NCBI GenBank assembly: GCA_017480795.1 | Contig: JAFURY010000084.1 | Location: 1-63,648 of the forward strand | Source of the DNA: Succinivibrionaceae bacterium | GTDB lineage: Bacteria; Pseudomonadota; Gammaproteobacteria; Enterobacterales; Succinivibrionaceae | Length of the DNA: 63,648 nucleotides | Direction: 5' to 3' | Shown: piece by piece, positions 1 to 8,613 of the stretch | Layout: every line of letters begins with the position of its first letter | Numbering within the stretch: the first letter of the stretch is position 1 | The notes under the pieces: generated by a model | The model's database searches: none | Told to the model about the DNA's origin: nothing | What the model saw: only the letters and a program-made list of their open reading frames with translations | Program-made: the position numbers and the translations under genes

Positions 1-384
1 ATACGCGGATCGATCAGGTGAATACCGCTCTGAAATCTCAGATCACACTCGAATCGAATCACCATGCGGAGCTTAGTAAGTCGATTACCAATTCCAATAC
101 GCGGATCGATCAGGTGAATACCGCTCTGAAATCTCAGATCACACTCGAATCGAATCACCATGCGGAGCTTGGTAAGTCGATTACCAATTCCAATACGCGG
201 ATCGATCAGGTGAATACCGCTCTGAAATCTCAGATCACACTCGAATCGAATCACCATGCGGAGCTTGGTAAGTTGATTACCGATTCCAATACGCGGATCG
301 ATCAGGTGAGTACCGCTCTGAATGCCCAGATTAAGCTCGAAGCGAGCCATAAAAGCGGTTTAGACAAGAAGATCGCATCGATCG
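1..384 (+). repeat. 96-bp tandem repeats, left part
   Basis: Units begin at 1, 97 and 193, with a diverged one at 289. Each encodes 32 residues of the tail protein. Units 1-3 differ by only a few substitutions (for example AGTAAG versus GGTAAG near 75 and 171). The array continues from the right end of the window. Confidence 0.9.
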
Positions 385-1082
385 AGATTACTGCAAACGA
401 TCTTGGGTCGGAAATCAAGCTGAAAGCGGATAAGACGACCATCGACTCCAAGATCACAAAGATTAATGGTAGATTGGAGACTGACGAAGCAAATATCAAG
501 ACTTTGCAAGTCGATGTTGCAAATGTTGAAACTCTGATTGCTGAAAAGATCAAGGCTATTACATTTGAATCTTTGATCGCAAAAGCGACCGTCATCAAAG
601 CTACAATCGCTATCTCTTCCGGTGTTTCCGTTTCTGCTCCGATCATTGCCGCGGGAACCTCAATGACCGTAAATAAAAAGTCTGTCGCCACTCAGGAATG
701 GGTTAATAACAAAGGCTTTTTGACGGATCTTCCCAGCTCTCCGACATTTTCGCATGTAAAAGCCACAGATGGTATGTCCATCGGCGTGTACAAGGTTGCC
801 ACCCAATACTGGGTAAATCAGAATTTTGCTACTCAGGATTGGGTGAAAGAGCAACTGAAGAGTTACGCATCGAGCAGTCATAAACATGATTGGGGAGATA
901 TTACCGGAAAGCCGAGCAGCTTTACGCCGGCCAAGCATAAGCATAACTTCTCGGCGTCCACCACTGCCGCAAACGGGCATACTCATACGGTAAAGATTGG
1001 CTCTACAGAGTACACTACTAAAGGTGTGTCTACCAATGCGACGCATACCATCAAGATTTCCGGTACTACTGACAATAACTAA
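3..1082 (+). CDS. Tail-associated protein Tal / tail fibre, C-terminal part (continues from 61732)
   Basis: This is the distal end of the gene that begins at 61732. The frame is open from base 3, so the GTG at 18 is only the first start-like codon, not a real start. Near-identical 32-residue coiled-coil units (NTRIDQVNTALKSQ...) come first, then degenerate copies, then a fibre region (VATQEWVNNKGF, VATQYWVNQNF) and a His-rich end with KHDWGDITGKPS, a motif common near the C-terminus of phage fibres. Removing the 17-base end overlap gives one protein of about 993 aa. Placement after Dit and before another fibre gene supports a baseplate hub or fibre role. The true repeat number is uncertain because the assembly breaks here. 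Confidence 0.8.
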   Translation, partial: TRIDQVNTALKSQITLESNHHAELSKSITNSNTRIDQVNTALKSQITLESNHHAELGKSITNSNTRIDQVNTALKSQITLESNHHAELGKLITDSNTRIDQVSTALNAQIKLEASHKSGLDKKIASIEITANDLGSEIKLKADKTTIDSKITKINGRLETDEANIKTLQVDVANVETLIAEKIKAITFESLIAKATVIKATIAISSGVSVSAPIIAAGTSMTVNKKSVATQEWVNNKGFLTDLPSSPTFSHVKATDGMSIGVYKVATQYWVNQNFATQDWVKEQLKSYASSSHKHDWGDITGKPSSFTPAKHKHNFSASTTAANGHTHTVKIGSTEYTTKGVSTNATHTIKISGTTDNN

Positions 1083-1100
1083 TAAGGAGGCATTATCATC

Positions 1101-1337
1101 ATGACACTTTACGACCTGGGTATGGAAGTCACCAAGATTCGGGAGGCTGTCGACTCCCTCGAAGTCAAAGGTAAAAAAAATGCCTCCTTGGTCGTCTATG
1201 CTTTTGAAAAGTGTAACGACATCATCGAGGCAATCAATGCCGTTGTCAATCAGGAGTCCGATTCCAGTCAAAATGGAGATGGACAGACGGACAAGGAGGA
1301 AGAGGTAAATGGCGAGCCGGATTCAGGAACTGCTTAA
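1101..1337 (+). CDS. Small tail-region protein of unknown function
   Basis: A 78-aa protein starting MTLYDLGMEV after the Shine-Dalgarno AAGGAGG at 1083. The N-terminal 50 residues look like an amphipathic helix. The last 25 are acidic and Gly/Asp/Glu rich. Its end overlaps the start of the next fibre gene by 29 bases, which suggests translational coupling. I recognise no family. It may be a small fibre-associated factor or chaperone. Confidence 0.7.
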   Translation: MTLYDLGMEVTKIREAVDSLEVKGKKNASLVVYAFEKCNDIIEAINAVVNQESDSSQNGDGQTDKEEEVNGEPDSGTA

Positions 1338-3687
1338 TCAAATCTTAAACGCCGTTTACGGCATTGAAGTCCGCGACGCCATTCACGACAGCATTGAGGA
1401 ATGCTATGAAAATGTTTCCTCAGCCAAAACCTTGGCGGATTCGGCCACTTCCGCGGCGAATTCTGCCGCAACCAATGCCAACGCCAAGGCTGCGTTAGCG
1501 AATGACGCGGCAACTAATGCCAATAGCAAGGCAACGGCTGCCAACAATGCGGCATCTGCCGCTACTACTGCGACTACAAACGCGAATAACGCGGTCGAGC
1601 GGATAAATACCGCTGTGGCCTCAGCAAATCAGGCGACGCTTGATTGCAATACCGCGATCAACAACGCCAACAACGCGAGGACCAATGCCAATAGTGCCGC
1701 TACTTCCGCAAACGCAGCCGCTACGGCAGCGAATACTGCCAAGACCAATGCTGATACGGCAACCGCAGCTGCGAATTCTGCCGCATCCGCAGCAACCACG
1801 GCGAAGAATGAGGCAAATGCGGCAGCGACTGCCGCCAACGATGCTGCTACGGCAGCGACTACAGCTGCAACTAACGCCAATGCGGCCTCCGGTTCTGCAT
1901 ATAGCGCCGCCGAAGCAGCAAACGAAGCCGCAGAAGCCGCAAACACCGCCAAGACCAATGCGGATACGGCAACCGCAGCTGCCAGCGCTGCTGCTTCTTC
2001 CGCTACCGATGCCGCATCCGCGGCGAATACGGCGAAGACCAATGCAGAGGTAGCAACTGCCGCGGCAAGTTCCGCAGCAGGTAATGTTCAGGACGTTATT
2101 GACGCGGCAAACGCCGCAAAGGCAGCTTGCGATACTTCCGCCGAAAACGCCGACGCAAAAGCAACTTTGGCCAATACCAAGGCTGCTCTGGCGGACGAAA
2201 AAGCGACTGCGGCTGACCAAGCGGCTACTGCGGCAAATACAGCCGCCACAAGCGCCAATGACGCTGCGACTTCTGCCAATGACGCTGCGACTGCCGCCAA
2301 CGCCGCCGCACAGACCGTCAACACCGCTGTGGCATCGGCGATTGAAGCGGCGGCGGCAGCTACGTCGGCCAAGGATGCGGCAATCACCGCAGCAAGCAAT
2401 GCGACCACGGCCGTTAACAATGCAAATTCCGCCGTCTCCAATGCCAACACCGCCGCGACCAATGCCAACAACAAGGCTGAGATTGCTGCGACCGCTGCGG
2501 AGAATGCCAACGATAAGGCTGCTTTGGCGAACACCGCAACGGCAAACGCTAATCAGGCTATCGAGAACATCAACACGGCCCGAGAAGCTGCCAATACGGC
2601 GACGACCAACGCGAATACTGCGGCAAACCGGGCGAATGAGGCCGCTGATAATGCCGATTCCGCCAGAACCTACGCCGTTGCCGCAACGACCAACGCAAAT
2701 AGCGCCGCGACCAGAGCTGACGAGGCTACAAGCAATGCACAGACCGCGATCAGCGATTGCACCGCTGGAACCTACGGCGCCAATGTGGCCGCATCCAATG
2801 CCAACCGGGCGGCGACGAGAGCTGATACGGCCTCTTCCGCTTTGGAACAGCTTACCGTCACCTCTGAAGGTGTCGGTCCTTATGCGCTTGCAGAGGCGAT
2901 CCTCAGTGAGATCAGCGGCCACAAGAACATCCATTTCCGGTTGAAGCAAGGCGCTACCGGCGCCCCTTACATCATCAAGGGAAGCGTCTATCCATCTGTA
3001 TCCGCGCTTGAGGCCGACATTACTTCTCCTGCTATTGGCGATCAGTACAATTGTGGCACGACCCCTCCGTACAACGTGTATCGGTGGACAGGCACGACCT
3101 GGGAAGACCAGGGACAGATCGGCATATCCGTTGCAGGCATCACCAACGCCGAGATCAACGCCATCTATAACGGCGAAACCATCGCCCAGACCAGCGGCAA
3201 ATATCTCGATCTTGTCGGACTGACCTATTTGATCACCAACAAGATCTTGACCGCACTGGCTGACAAGGTAGATGTCGTTTCCGGCAAGGGTCTGAGTACC
3301 AACGATTTCACCGATGCTTATAAGGATAAGATCGGTGAACTTGAGGATCAGACGACCGCGCTGGCAGCGACCAAGGTGGACAAGGTGACCGGCAAGGGTC
3401 TGAGCACCAACGATTTCACCACCGCCTACAAGGATCAGATCGATCAGAACACCTCTGATATTTCTGATCTGGACGACAACAAGGTGGACAAGATCGAGGG
3501 CATGGGGCTCAGCCACAACGATTTCGATGATGGTTTCATCGATACGATCAACAGTCTTCTCGAAACCGTCGACGTGTTCGCAAAGACTCAGACGATTTGG
3601 AGAAGCATTGAGGATTCTGGCGAGGATGACATCCTGGATTCCGATGGTAACGTCATCGAGGGCCGTGTCATGTTCACCCAGCTGTAA
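1309..3687 (+). CDS. Ala-rich tail fibre / baseplate protein
   Basis: 792 aa. The N-terminus (QILNAVYGIEVRDAIHDSI) matches the conserved head of Firmicute phage baseplate-upper or fibre proteins (BppU-like). Residues about 40-520 are an Ala/Asn/Thr-rich repeat (AANTAKTNADTA and variants), expected to form a long trimeric coiled coil. Next come a small domain with YNVYRWTGTTWEDQG and three copies of a K-V-D-x-x-x-G-x-GLSTNDFT unit ending near residue 760, typical of fibre shafts. It lies directly upstream of the DGR-diversified tip protein, which it may carry. Its low-complexity DNA creates long shadow frames on both strands. Confidence 0.85.
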   Translation: MASRIQELLNQILNAVYGIEVRDAIHDSIEECYENVSSAKTLADSATSAANSAATNANAKAALANDAATNANSKATAANNAASAATTATTNANNAVERINTAVASANQATLDCNTAINNANNARTNANSAATSANAAATAANTAKTNADTATAAANSAASAATTAKNEANAAATAANDAATAATTAATNANAASGSAYSAAEAANEAAEAANTAKTNADTATAAASAAASSATDAASAANTAKTNAEVATAAASSAAGNVQDVIDAANAAKAACDTSAENADAKATLANTKAALADEKATAADQAATAANTAATSANDAATSANDAATAANAAAQTVNTAVASAIEAAAAATSAKDAAITAASNATTAVNNANSAVSNANTAATNANNKAEIAATAAENANDKAALANTATANANQAIENINTAREAANTATTNANTAANRANEAADNADSARTYAVAATTNANSAATRADEATSNAQTAISDCTAGTYGANVAASNANRAATRADTASSALEQLTVTSEGVGPYALAEAILSEISGHKNIHFRLKQGATGAPYIIKGSVYPSVSALEADITSPAIGDQYNCGTTPPYNVYRWTGTTWEDQGQIGISVAGITNAEINAIYNGETIAQTSGKYLDLVGLTYLITNKILTALADKVDVVSGKGLSTNDFTDAYKDKIGELEDQTTALAATKVDKVTGKGLSTNDFTTAYKDQIDQNTSDISDLDDNKVDKIEGMGLSHNDFDDGFIDTINSLLETVDVFAKTQTIWRSIEDSGEDDILDSDGNVIEGRVMFTQL

Positions 3688-3705
3688 ATTTGAAAGGAGA
3701 AAATC

Positions 3706-4527
3706 ATGTCCAAGTTTATCGACTACTTGCAGATTACGGCGTTGGACAGCAGTCATGTCCTTTTGGTTGACGGTAACACCGGCACCAAGAAGATTCTGGC
3801 TTCCGATGCCATTCTGCAAATGATCGGGATGATCTCGCCCGAAGCCCATTTCGCGATTCCCCGCGGCAAGAATCTTGGTTCTGCTCCTACGGCCGCCCAG
3901 AAGGCCGCTATCCGCAATAGAACCTATGAGGATATTTTTTTGGCCGATTACTGGCAGAACAACGGCGTGAAGTATCGCATTGCCGATCGTGGGTACATTT
4001 CCCGCTGCGGCGACACGGATTTCACCGGTCCGAACATTCAGATTGTTCCCGACACAATCCTGTACAGCCATGTCATGAACGACACGAACACCACCGAAGG
4101 CGGTTATGTCGGCAGCAAGATGTACAAGGAGGGTCTTGAGAGTGCCAAGACTACGATCCAGAACATCTTCGGCGACATGCTGATTACGCACCGCGAGTAT
4201 TTGACCAATGCGGTTACGAACGGCAAGCCCTCCGGCGGCGGTTGGTTCGATTCCACGGTCGAACTGATGAACGAGCTGATGGTCTACGGTTCTCATATCT
4301 TTGCGCCGTTATCTGACGGCTCCACCGTGCCGACCAACTATACCATCGGCAAGTCTCAGCTGGCGCTGTTCAGGGTTATGCCGGAGTTGATCTCCAATCG
4401 TCAGTGGTTCTGGCTGCGCGACGTCGTGTCGGGGGCTATTTTTGCCGATGTGGGCAACAATGGCGATGCGGACTACCGCTACGCCTCTTTCTCTGCCGGC
4501 GTTCGCCCGGTCTTCTCCATCGGTTAA
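3706..4527 (+). CDS. DGR target: variable tail-tip protein with C-type-lectin-like end
   Basis: 273 aa, start ATG after AAAGGAGAAAATC. The N-terminal 40 residues (FIDYLQITALDSSHVLLVD) resemble the attachment segment of gut-phage tip proteins. The C-terminal half, with WFWLRDVVSG and the end GVRPVFSIG, resembles the CLec/formylglycine-enzyme-like fold used by DGR targets. Codons inside 4421-4510 differ from the template repeat at 5547-5636 only where the template has A. The product is inferred to be the host-binding tip. Fold assignment is by motif only. Confidence 0.9.
   Translation: MSKFIDYLQITALDSSHVLLVDGNTGTKKILASDAILQMIGMISPEAHFAIPRGKNLGSAPTAAQKAAIRNRTYEDIFLADYWQNNGVKYRIADRGYISRCGDTDFTGPNIQIVPDTILYSHVMNDTNTTEGGYVGSKMYKEGLESAKTTIQNIFGDMLITHREYLTNAVTNGKPSGGGWFDSTVELMNELMVYGSHIFAPLSDGSTVPTNYTIGKSQLALFRVMPELISNRQWFWLRDVVSGAIFADVGNNGDADYRYASFSAGVRPVFSIG
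4421..4510 (+). repeat. DGR variable repeat (VR)
   Basis: 90 bp aligned without gaps to the template repeat at 5547-5636. There are 13 mismatches, and every one lies opposite an adenine of the template (A to G, T or C). They alter nine AAY codons (to ATT, GAT, GGC, GAT, GAC, CGC, TAC, TTC and GCC). Non-A positions are identical. The G/C-rich 3' end GGCGTTCGCCCGG is invariant, where the initiation-of-homing sequence is expected. Confidence 0.96.
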
Positions 4528-4530
4528 TCT

Positions 4531-4555
4531 GGGGGCCTTGTGCCCCCTCTTTTTT
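4531..4555 (+). terminator. Hairpin after the variable repeat (terminator, possible DGR homing element)
   Basis: GGGGGC, loop CTTGT, GCCCCC, then TCTTTTTT. It starts 20 bp past the VR and 3 bp past the stop codon. It fits a Rho-independent terminator. Known DGRs also have a hairpin just downstream of VR that promotes mutagenic homing. Confidence 0.75.
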
Positions 4556-4586
4556 CACCCTATGAAAAGTGACAGGAGGATTCAAA

Positions 4587-4895
4587 ATGGATCATTCGTA
4601 TTATAAGCTGGTGCTTTCCAACGGCCGTGAGATCGACAACCTGCGGATGAACGGAAACAATTTCGTATCGGATTCGGCGATCACCGCCGATATGTTCGAG
4701 GGCGGCCTTTCTCCCGTGATGGTCTATACCGACGGCATCGTGGAAGCCCACAACAACATGGATCTCGTTCAGATCACGAAGATGGGAAACGAATACTGGT
4801 TCGTTCTCCGCGACATCTCCCAGAAAGAACTCGACGACATCCGGATTCGCGCCGATGTGGATTTCATCGCCATGATGGCCGACATCGAGCTCTAA
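4587..4895 (+). CDS. Small baseplate/tail protein
   Basis: 102 aa from the ATG at 4587, chosen because AGGAGG lies 7-12 bases upstream. An upstream in-frame GTG would place that site inside the gene. The protein is acidic and beta-rich (YYKLVLSNGREIDNL). Genes of this size commonly precede XkdX-like genes in Firmicute siphophages. Function unknown; it may belong to the tail tip module. Confidence 0.7.
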   Translation: MDHSYYKLVLSNGREIDNLRMNGNNFVSDSAITADMFEGGLSPVMVYTDGIVEAHNNMDLVQITKMGNEYWFVLRDISQKELDDIRIRADVDFIAMMADIEL

Positions 4896-4914
4896 GAAAG
4901 GAGAATAAAGCAAT

Positions 4915-5052
4915 ATGAGTCCGAAGTATGAAACGGTGAAGCGGTACTACGACCTGAAGGTGTGGAACCTGGAACGTGTCCGTCTGGCTGTGCAGAAGGG
5001 CTGGATTACCGAGGCCGAGTTCTCCGAGATCACCGGTCAGTCCTACCAGTAA
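4915..5052 (+). CDS. XkdX-family protein
   Basis: 45 aa, MSPKYETVKRYYDLKVWNL..., after AAAGGAG. The pattern of about 45-50 residues with YY...W and a following GWIT..E...ITG matches the XkdX family of phage tail-region proteins, whose function is unknown. Its stop TAA overlaps the next start (TAATG), so the two genes are probably coupled. Confidence 0.8.
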   Translation: MSPKYETVKRYYDLKVWNLERVRLAVQKGWITEAEFSEITGQSYQ

Positions 5053-5543
5053 TGTCTGTTCTGGCAGACGATAGGAAAGAATCCCGGTTTGAGCCGATTA
5101 CATTTTCAGAAACGATCCACGACATGCTGACAGAGCTGATTCAGCACAACTTCGGCATCAAAGATATGGATGCCGTTGTCAGGCGTCAGTACAAAGCCGG
5201 AAAATGCGAGCCCAATGATTACTGGAGGTACATGTACCTGCTGCGCAATTATAAGACCCGAATTGACAACAAGGCTTCGGAACTGACCAGCTTTGTCCGC
5301 GACGCTTATGCCCGATATCCTTCCAGCTTAGAAAGGCTGGAAAAGCGGCGTGAGCTTCAGGATTGCGCAGTCAGTATGTGCTGGCAGATCGTCATGGAAC
5401 TACAGCATGTCGTGGAAAAATTCAACGTCGATCTAAACCTGTACAAGAGACAGGTCGAAGCGCTTTGTCGAGAGATCGAGTTGATAAAGAAGTGGCGTCA
5501 ACGCGACAAGAAATTTGAGACATGTCTACGGGGCAACAACTAA
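5052..5543 (+). CDS. avd: Avd-like accessory protein of the DGR
   Basis: 163 aa from the ATG overlapping the XkdX stop. It is highly helical, with a basic end (IKKWRQRDKKFETCLRGNN), and ends 3 bp before the template repeat. Known DGRs place avd, a pentameric four-helix-bundle protein that binds the RT and template RNA, exactly here. Sequence similarity to classic Avd is not obvious to me and this protein is longer than the usual 110-130 aa, so the call rests mainly on position and helix content. Confidence 0.65.
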   Translation: MSVLADDRKESRFEPITFSETIHDMLTELIQHNFGIKDMDAVVRRQYKAGKCEPNDYWRYMYLLRNYKTRIDNKASELTSFVRDAYARYPSSLERLEKRRELQDCAVSMCWQIVMELQHVVEKFNVDLNLYKRQVEALCREIELIKKWRQRDKKFETCLRGNN

Positions 5544-5546
5544 AGC

Positions 5547-5636
5547 ACGTCGTGTCGGGGGCTAATTTTGCCAATGTGAACAACAATGGCAATGCGAACT
5601 ACAACAACGCCTCTAACTCTAACGGCGTTCGCCCGG
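5547..5636 (+). repeat. DGR template repeat (TR)
   Basis: A 90-bp A-rich copy of the variable repeat, noncoding, between avd and the reverse transcriptase. It contains about 24 adenines, mostly as AAC/AAT codon equivalents. Thirteen of them are substituted in the VR. The TR transcript is the template for mutagenic cDNA. Confidence 0.96.
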
Positions 5637-5749
5637 ATTCTTTATAGACTTTTATGGAGAAGGAGTCGTTGTCCCTTCCCACAAGGATAAATAGAAAAGC
5701 CTGATGCAATTTACTACGGTAAGTATTGCTGGAACGGTGAATTATTTCT
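5637..5749 (+). ncRNA. Spacer between TR and reverse transcriptase (part of the DGR RNA)
   Basis: 113 noncoding bases. In studied DGRs this stretch of the TR-RT transcript is needed to bind Avd-RT and prime cDNA synthesis. I see no strong terminator here, so TR and RT are probably co-transcribed. Extent and structure are inferred from family knowledge. Confidence 0.5.
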
Positions 5750-6967
5750 ATGTCTTCGCTATATGAGGAAATCATATGTGACGCCAACAACCTATACGAA
5801 GCCTATAAGGCGTCGATCAAGGAGAGCAAATGGAAAGAGACCACACAGAAGTTCATGATGAACTTTCTCAAGTACATTTTTGATCTCCAAGACGAGCTCC
5901 TGAACCGAACCCTTACCAACGATCCTCCACACGAGTTTGTTCTGTCAGAGCGAGGCAGAATCAGACCCATTACCAGCATCCCGATCAAAGATCGCATCGT
6001 CCGTCATGTACTATGTGATAAAGTGCTCTTACCGGAAGTAAAGCGCCACATCATCTATGACAACGGAGCGTCCATCAAAGGTCGAGGCATCTCTTTTCAA
6101 AGAAAAAGATTTGAAGTCCATCTGCATCAGTTTTACCGTCAAAATGGAACCGATGGATGGATCTTATTCGGCGATTTCTCAAAGTTCTATGACAACGTCC
6201 TCCATGCCATCGCCAAACGGGAGCTTTTGAAGCTCTTTGACGACGATGAATTCATCGATTGGTTGCTGACGGTCATCTTCCAGGGCTTTGAGATCGACGT
6301 TTCTTATATGTCGGACGAGGAATACGATCATTGCCTGGATACGCTGTTCAACAAGCTGGAATACCGGAAGATTCCCAAGTCGGAATTGACCGGGGAGAAG
6401 TGGATGGCGAAATCCATCAACATCGGCGATCAGCTTTCCCAGGTCATCGGGATCTACTATCCAAATCGTATCGACACCTACGTGAAATACTTGCGCGGTC
6501 AAAAGTTCTACGGCCGCTATATGGACGACTGGTACATCATGAGTCCATCCAAGGGAGAACTGCTCGATCTTCTCGCTCACATCCATGAGATCGCAGCCGA
6601 ACTTGGCATTCATGTCAACATGAAAAAGACACGGATCGTCAGGTTTGGCTCCCAGTTTACCTTCCTTCAAATCAAGTATCGCGTCACCGAGGACGGAAGA
6701 ATCTTTAAGTGGCTCACACCAAAGAAGGTTACAGCCATGAGAAGAAAGCTGAAGAAGCTGGCCATAAAGGTCGAGAGCGGCGAAAAGTCGTATGACCGCG
6801 TTGAGGAAATGTTCCGCAGCTGGATGGGCAGCTTCTATAAGCTGTTGACGCGCAATCAGAGAAAAGGACTGATAAAACTCTTCGAGGATCTATTTGACAA
6901 GGAAGTTTCGGTAAACAACAGAAAGCTCATCTTCAACGATAAGGAGGCTGATTCCAATGAGCAATGA
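5750..6967 (+). CDS. DGR reverse transcriptase
   Basis: 405 aa. RT motifs in order: RIRPITSIPIKDRIVRH (motifs 1-2), FGDFSKFYDN (motif 3 with catalytic Asp), GDQLSQ (the GxxxSQ motif typical of DGR RTs in place of QGSP), and YMDDW with D259 and D260. It copies the TR transcript with errors at A and transfers it to the VR. The stop lies inside the endolysin gene (11-bp overlap), so the DGR and lysis genes share a transcript. Confidence 0.95.
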   Translation: MSSLYEEIICDANNLYEAYKASIKESKWKETTQKFMMNFLKYIFDLQDELLNRTLTNDPPHEFVLSERGRIRPITSIPIKDRIVRHVLCDKVLLPEVKRHIIYDNGASIKGRGISFQRKRFEVHLHQFYRQNGTDGWILFGDFSKFYDNVLHAIAKRELLKLFDDDEFIDWLLTVIFQGFEIDVSYMSDEEYDHCLDTLFNKLEYRKIPKSELTGEKWMAKSINIGDQLSQVIGIYYPNRIDTYVKYLRGQKFYGRYMDDWYIMSPSKGELLDLLAHIHEIAAELGIHVNMKKTRIVRFGSQFTFLQIKYRVTEDGRIFKWLTPKKVTAMRRKLKKLAIKVESGEKSYDRVEEMFRSWMGSFYKLLTRNQRKGLIKLFEDLFDKEVSVNNRKLIFNDKEADSNEQ

Positions 6968-8327
6968 GCAACGGATCTGGAATTTTCTTTGGGAACGGCT
7001 CGGCAATGCGTTCGGCGTCGCCGGTCTTATGGGGAATTTGCGGGCGGAATCGGCTTTGAAGCCGACCAATCTACAAGGCACCTTTGAGAAGAAGCTGGGG
7101 ATGACCGATGACAGCTATACGGCCGCCGTGGACAACGGCAGCTACAAGAACTTTGTGAAGGACTCGGCCGGCTATGGCTTGGCTCAGTGGACCTACTGGA
7201 CCAGGAAGCAGAACCTGCTGAACTTCGCCAAGGAGAAGGGCGTATCCATCGGAGATCTCGATATGCAGCTGGAGTTCCTCCTGAAGGAGCTCGGCAGCTA
7301 CAAATCGGTGCTCAAGGCGCTGATCAACGCCAAATCCGTGCGCGAGGCTTCTGACGCTGTGCTGACCCAGTATGAGAAGCCGAAGAATCAGGGAGAATCC
7401 GTCAAAATGGCGCGAGCCAAATACGGTCAGCAATACTACGATCAGTTCGCCGTGACCACTGTGGAACCCGTTACCGGCGAGAAGGAGGAAAAGACCATGA
7501 GTTACGATCCCAAGAAAGTAATTCAGGTGGCCGAAGCTGAAGTTGGCTATCTGGAGAAGAAGTCCAACTCTAAGCTGGACGATAAGACCGCCAACGCCGG
7601 CGACAAGAACTACACCAAGTACGCCAGAGACCTGGACGCGCTTGGTTTCTACAACGGCAAGAAGCAGAGTGTGGCCTGGTGCGATATTTTCGTGGACTGG
7701 TGCTTCGTTCAGGCTTACGGCCTGGAGGCCGCGCTGAAGCTGACCAATCAGCCGCTGGGCAAGAGCAACTGCGGCGCCGGCTGCAAGTACAGCCGCGGCT
7801 ACTATCAGAAGATGGGCCGTCTGTTCACCAAGCCGGAACCCGGCGATCAGATCTTCTTCTGGCCCAAGGACGGTATCGGCGGCTATGCGATCCAGCACAC
7901 CGGCCTGGTGTATGCTGTGGATGACACCTACGTGTACACCATCGAGGGTAATACCAGCGGCGCGAACGGCGTCATCGCCAACGGAGGCGGCGTGTGCAAG
8001 AAGAAGTACAAGCTGACCTACAATCGCATCGCCGGTTATGGCAGGCCGAGGTGGGACCTGGAAACGACTGAGCCCGTGAAAACGGAAACGCCCGCTACCC
8101 AGGCTGAACCCGAAAATACCGTCGGAGGCAAGGTTGTCACCATCACGGCCGCCTCTCTCAATGTTCGTGTCGGCGATTCGCAGAAGTACGATTCCGTCGG
8201 CACCGTGAAGAAGGGCGAGAAGTATGAATGGGTTGCCACCTCTCCGACGACCGGCTGGCACGCCATTCGCACGGACAAGCGGATCGGTTGGGTATCGCCC
8301 AACTACTCCAAAGTGGAGGCTGCGTAA
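6957..8327 (+). CDS. Endolysin: lysozyme-like domain, CHAP amidase domain, SH3 domain
   Basis: 456 aa. Residues 1-165 resemble phage tail lysozyme domains (RIWNFLWERLGNAFGVAG, GYGLAQWT). Residues 181-365 are CHAP-like, with probable nucleophile C242 in VAWCDIF and H314 in IQHTGLVY. Residues about 392-455 are a bacterial SH3 wall-binding domain (SLNVRVGDSQKYDSVG, GWVSP). It hydrolyses host peptidoglycan. The next genes encode membrane proteins, completing a lysis cassette. A strong internal Shine-Dalgarno and ATG at 7497 may yield a second product. Confidence 0.88.
   Translation: MSNEQRIWNFLWERLGNAFGVAGLMGNLRAESALKPTNLQGTFEKKLGMTDDSYTAAVDNGSYKNFVKDSAGYGLAQWTYWTRKQNLLNFAKEKGVSIGDLDMQLEFLLKELGSYKSVLKALINAKSVREASDAVLTQYEKPKNQGESVKMARAKYGQQYYDQFAVTTVEPVTGEKEEKTMSYDPKKVIQVAEAEVGYLEKKSNSKLDDKTANAGDKNYTKYARDLDALGFYNGKKQSVAWCDIFVDWCFVQAYGLEAALKLTNQPLGKSNCGAGCKYSRGYYQKMGRLFTKPEPGDQIFFWPKDGIGGYAIQHTGLVYAVDDTYVYTIEGNTSGANGVIANGGGVCKKKYKLTYNRIAGYGRPRWDLETTEPVKTETPATQAEPENTVGGKVVTITAASLNVRVGDSQKYDSVGTVKKGEKYEWVATSPTTGWHAIRTDKRIGWVSPNYSKVEAA
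7497..8327 (+). other. Internal in-frame start producing a CHAP-SH3 lysin
   Basis: AAGGAGG at 7482-7488 lies 8 bases before the in-frame ATG at 7497, exactly in the linker between the first and second catalytic domains. The product would be a 276-aa CHAP-SH3 protein. Dual products from one endolysin gene are known in several Gram-positive phages. Confidence 0.55.
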
Positions 8328-8331
8328 GGCC

Positions 8332-8607
8332 ATGAGTGAAGTTATTCTCGCATCAATCATCACCGGCATCTTCGCCATTATCGCCCAGATGATTATCGCC
8401 AAATCGTCCAGCGACAAGCTGTATGCCAAGCTGGATAAGGATTCGGAACTGGCCGATGCCAAGATCGAATCCAGATTGGAGCGTCATCAGGCCGTCACCG
8501 ATACCAAGATAGAAGAGCTTACACGGGAGGTTCGGGAGCATAACAACTTTGCCCGCCGCATCCCCGTGCTCGAAGAAAAGGTTGCGAACCTGGAAAAGAA
8601 AGGATGA
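8332..8607 (+). CDS. Small lysis-cassette membrane protein with coiled coil (holin-associated)
   Basis: 91 aa with one N-terminal membrane helix (ILASIITGIFAIIAQMII), then a charged coiled coil ending IPVLEEKVANLEKK. It sits 4 bp after the endolysin and 6 bp before the holin. Similar small genes accompany holins in Firmicute phages (XhlA-like architecture). A holin, antiholin or spanin-like scaffold role is possible. Confidence 0.7.
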   Translation: MSEVILASIITGIFAIIAQMIIAKSSSDKLYAKLDKDSELADAKIESRLERHQAVTDTKIEELTREVREHNNFARRIPVLEEKVANLEKKG

Positions 8608-8613
8608 TGGACC

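Noticed and set aside
1621..4296. 891-aa minus-strand frame
   Set aside because: It lies opposite the Ala-rich fibre and DGR target genes, has no ribosome site, and its Gly/Arg/Cys-rich sequence is the complement of GC-rich Ala codons.
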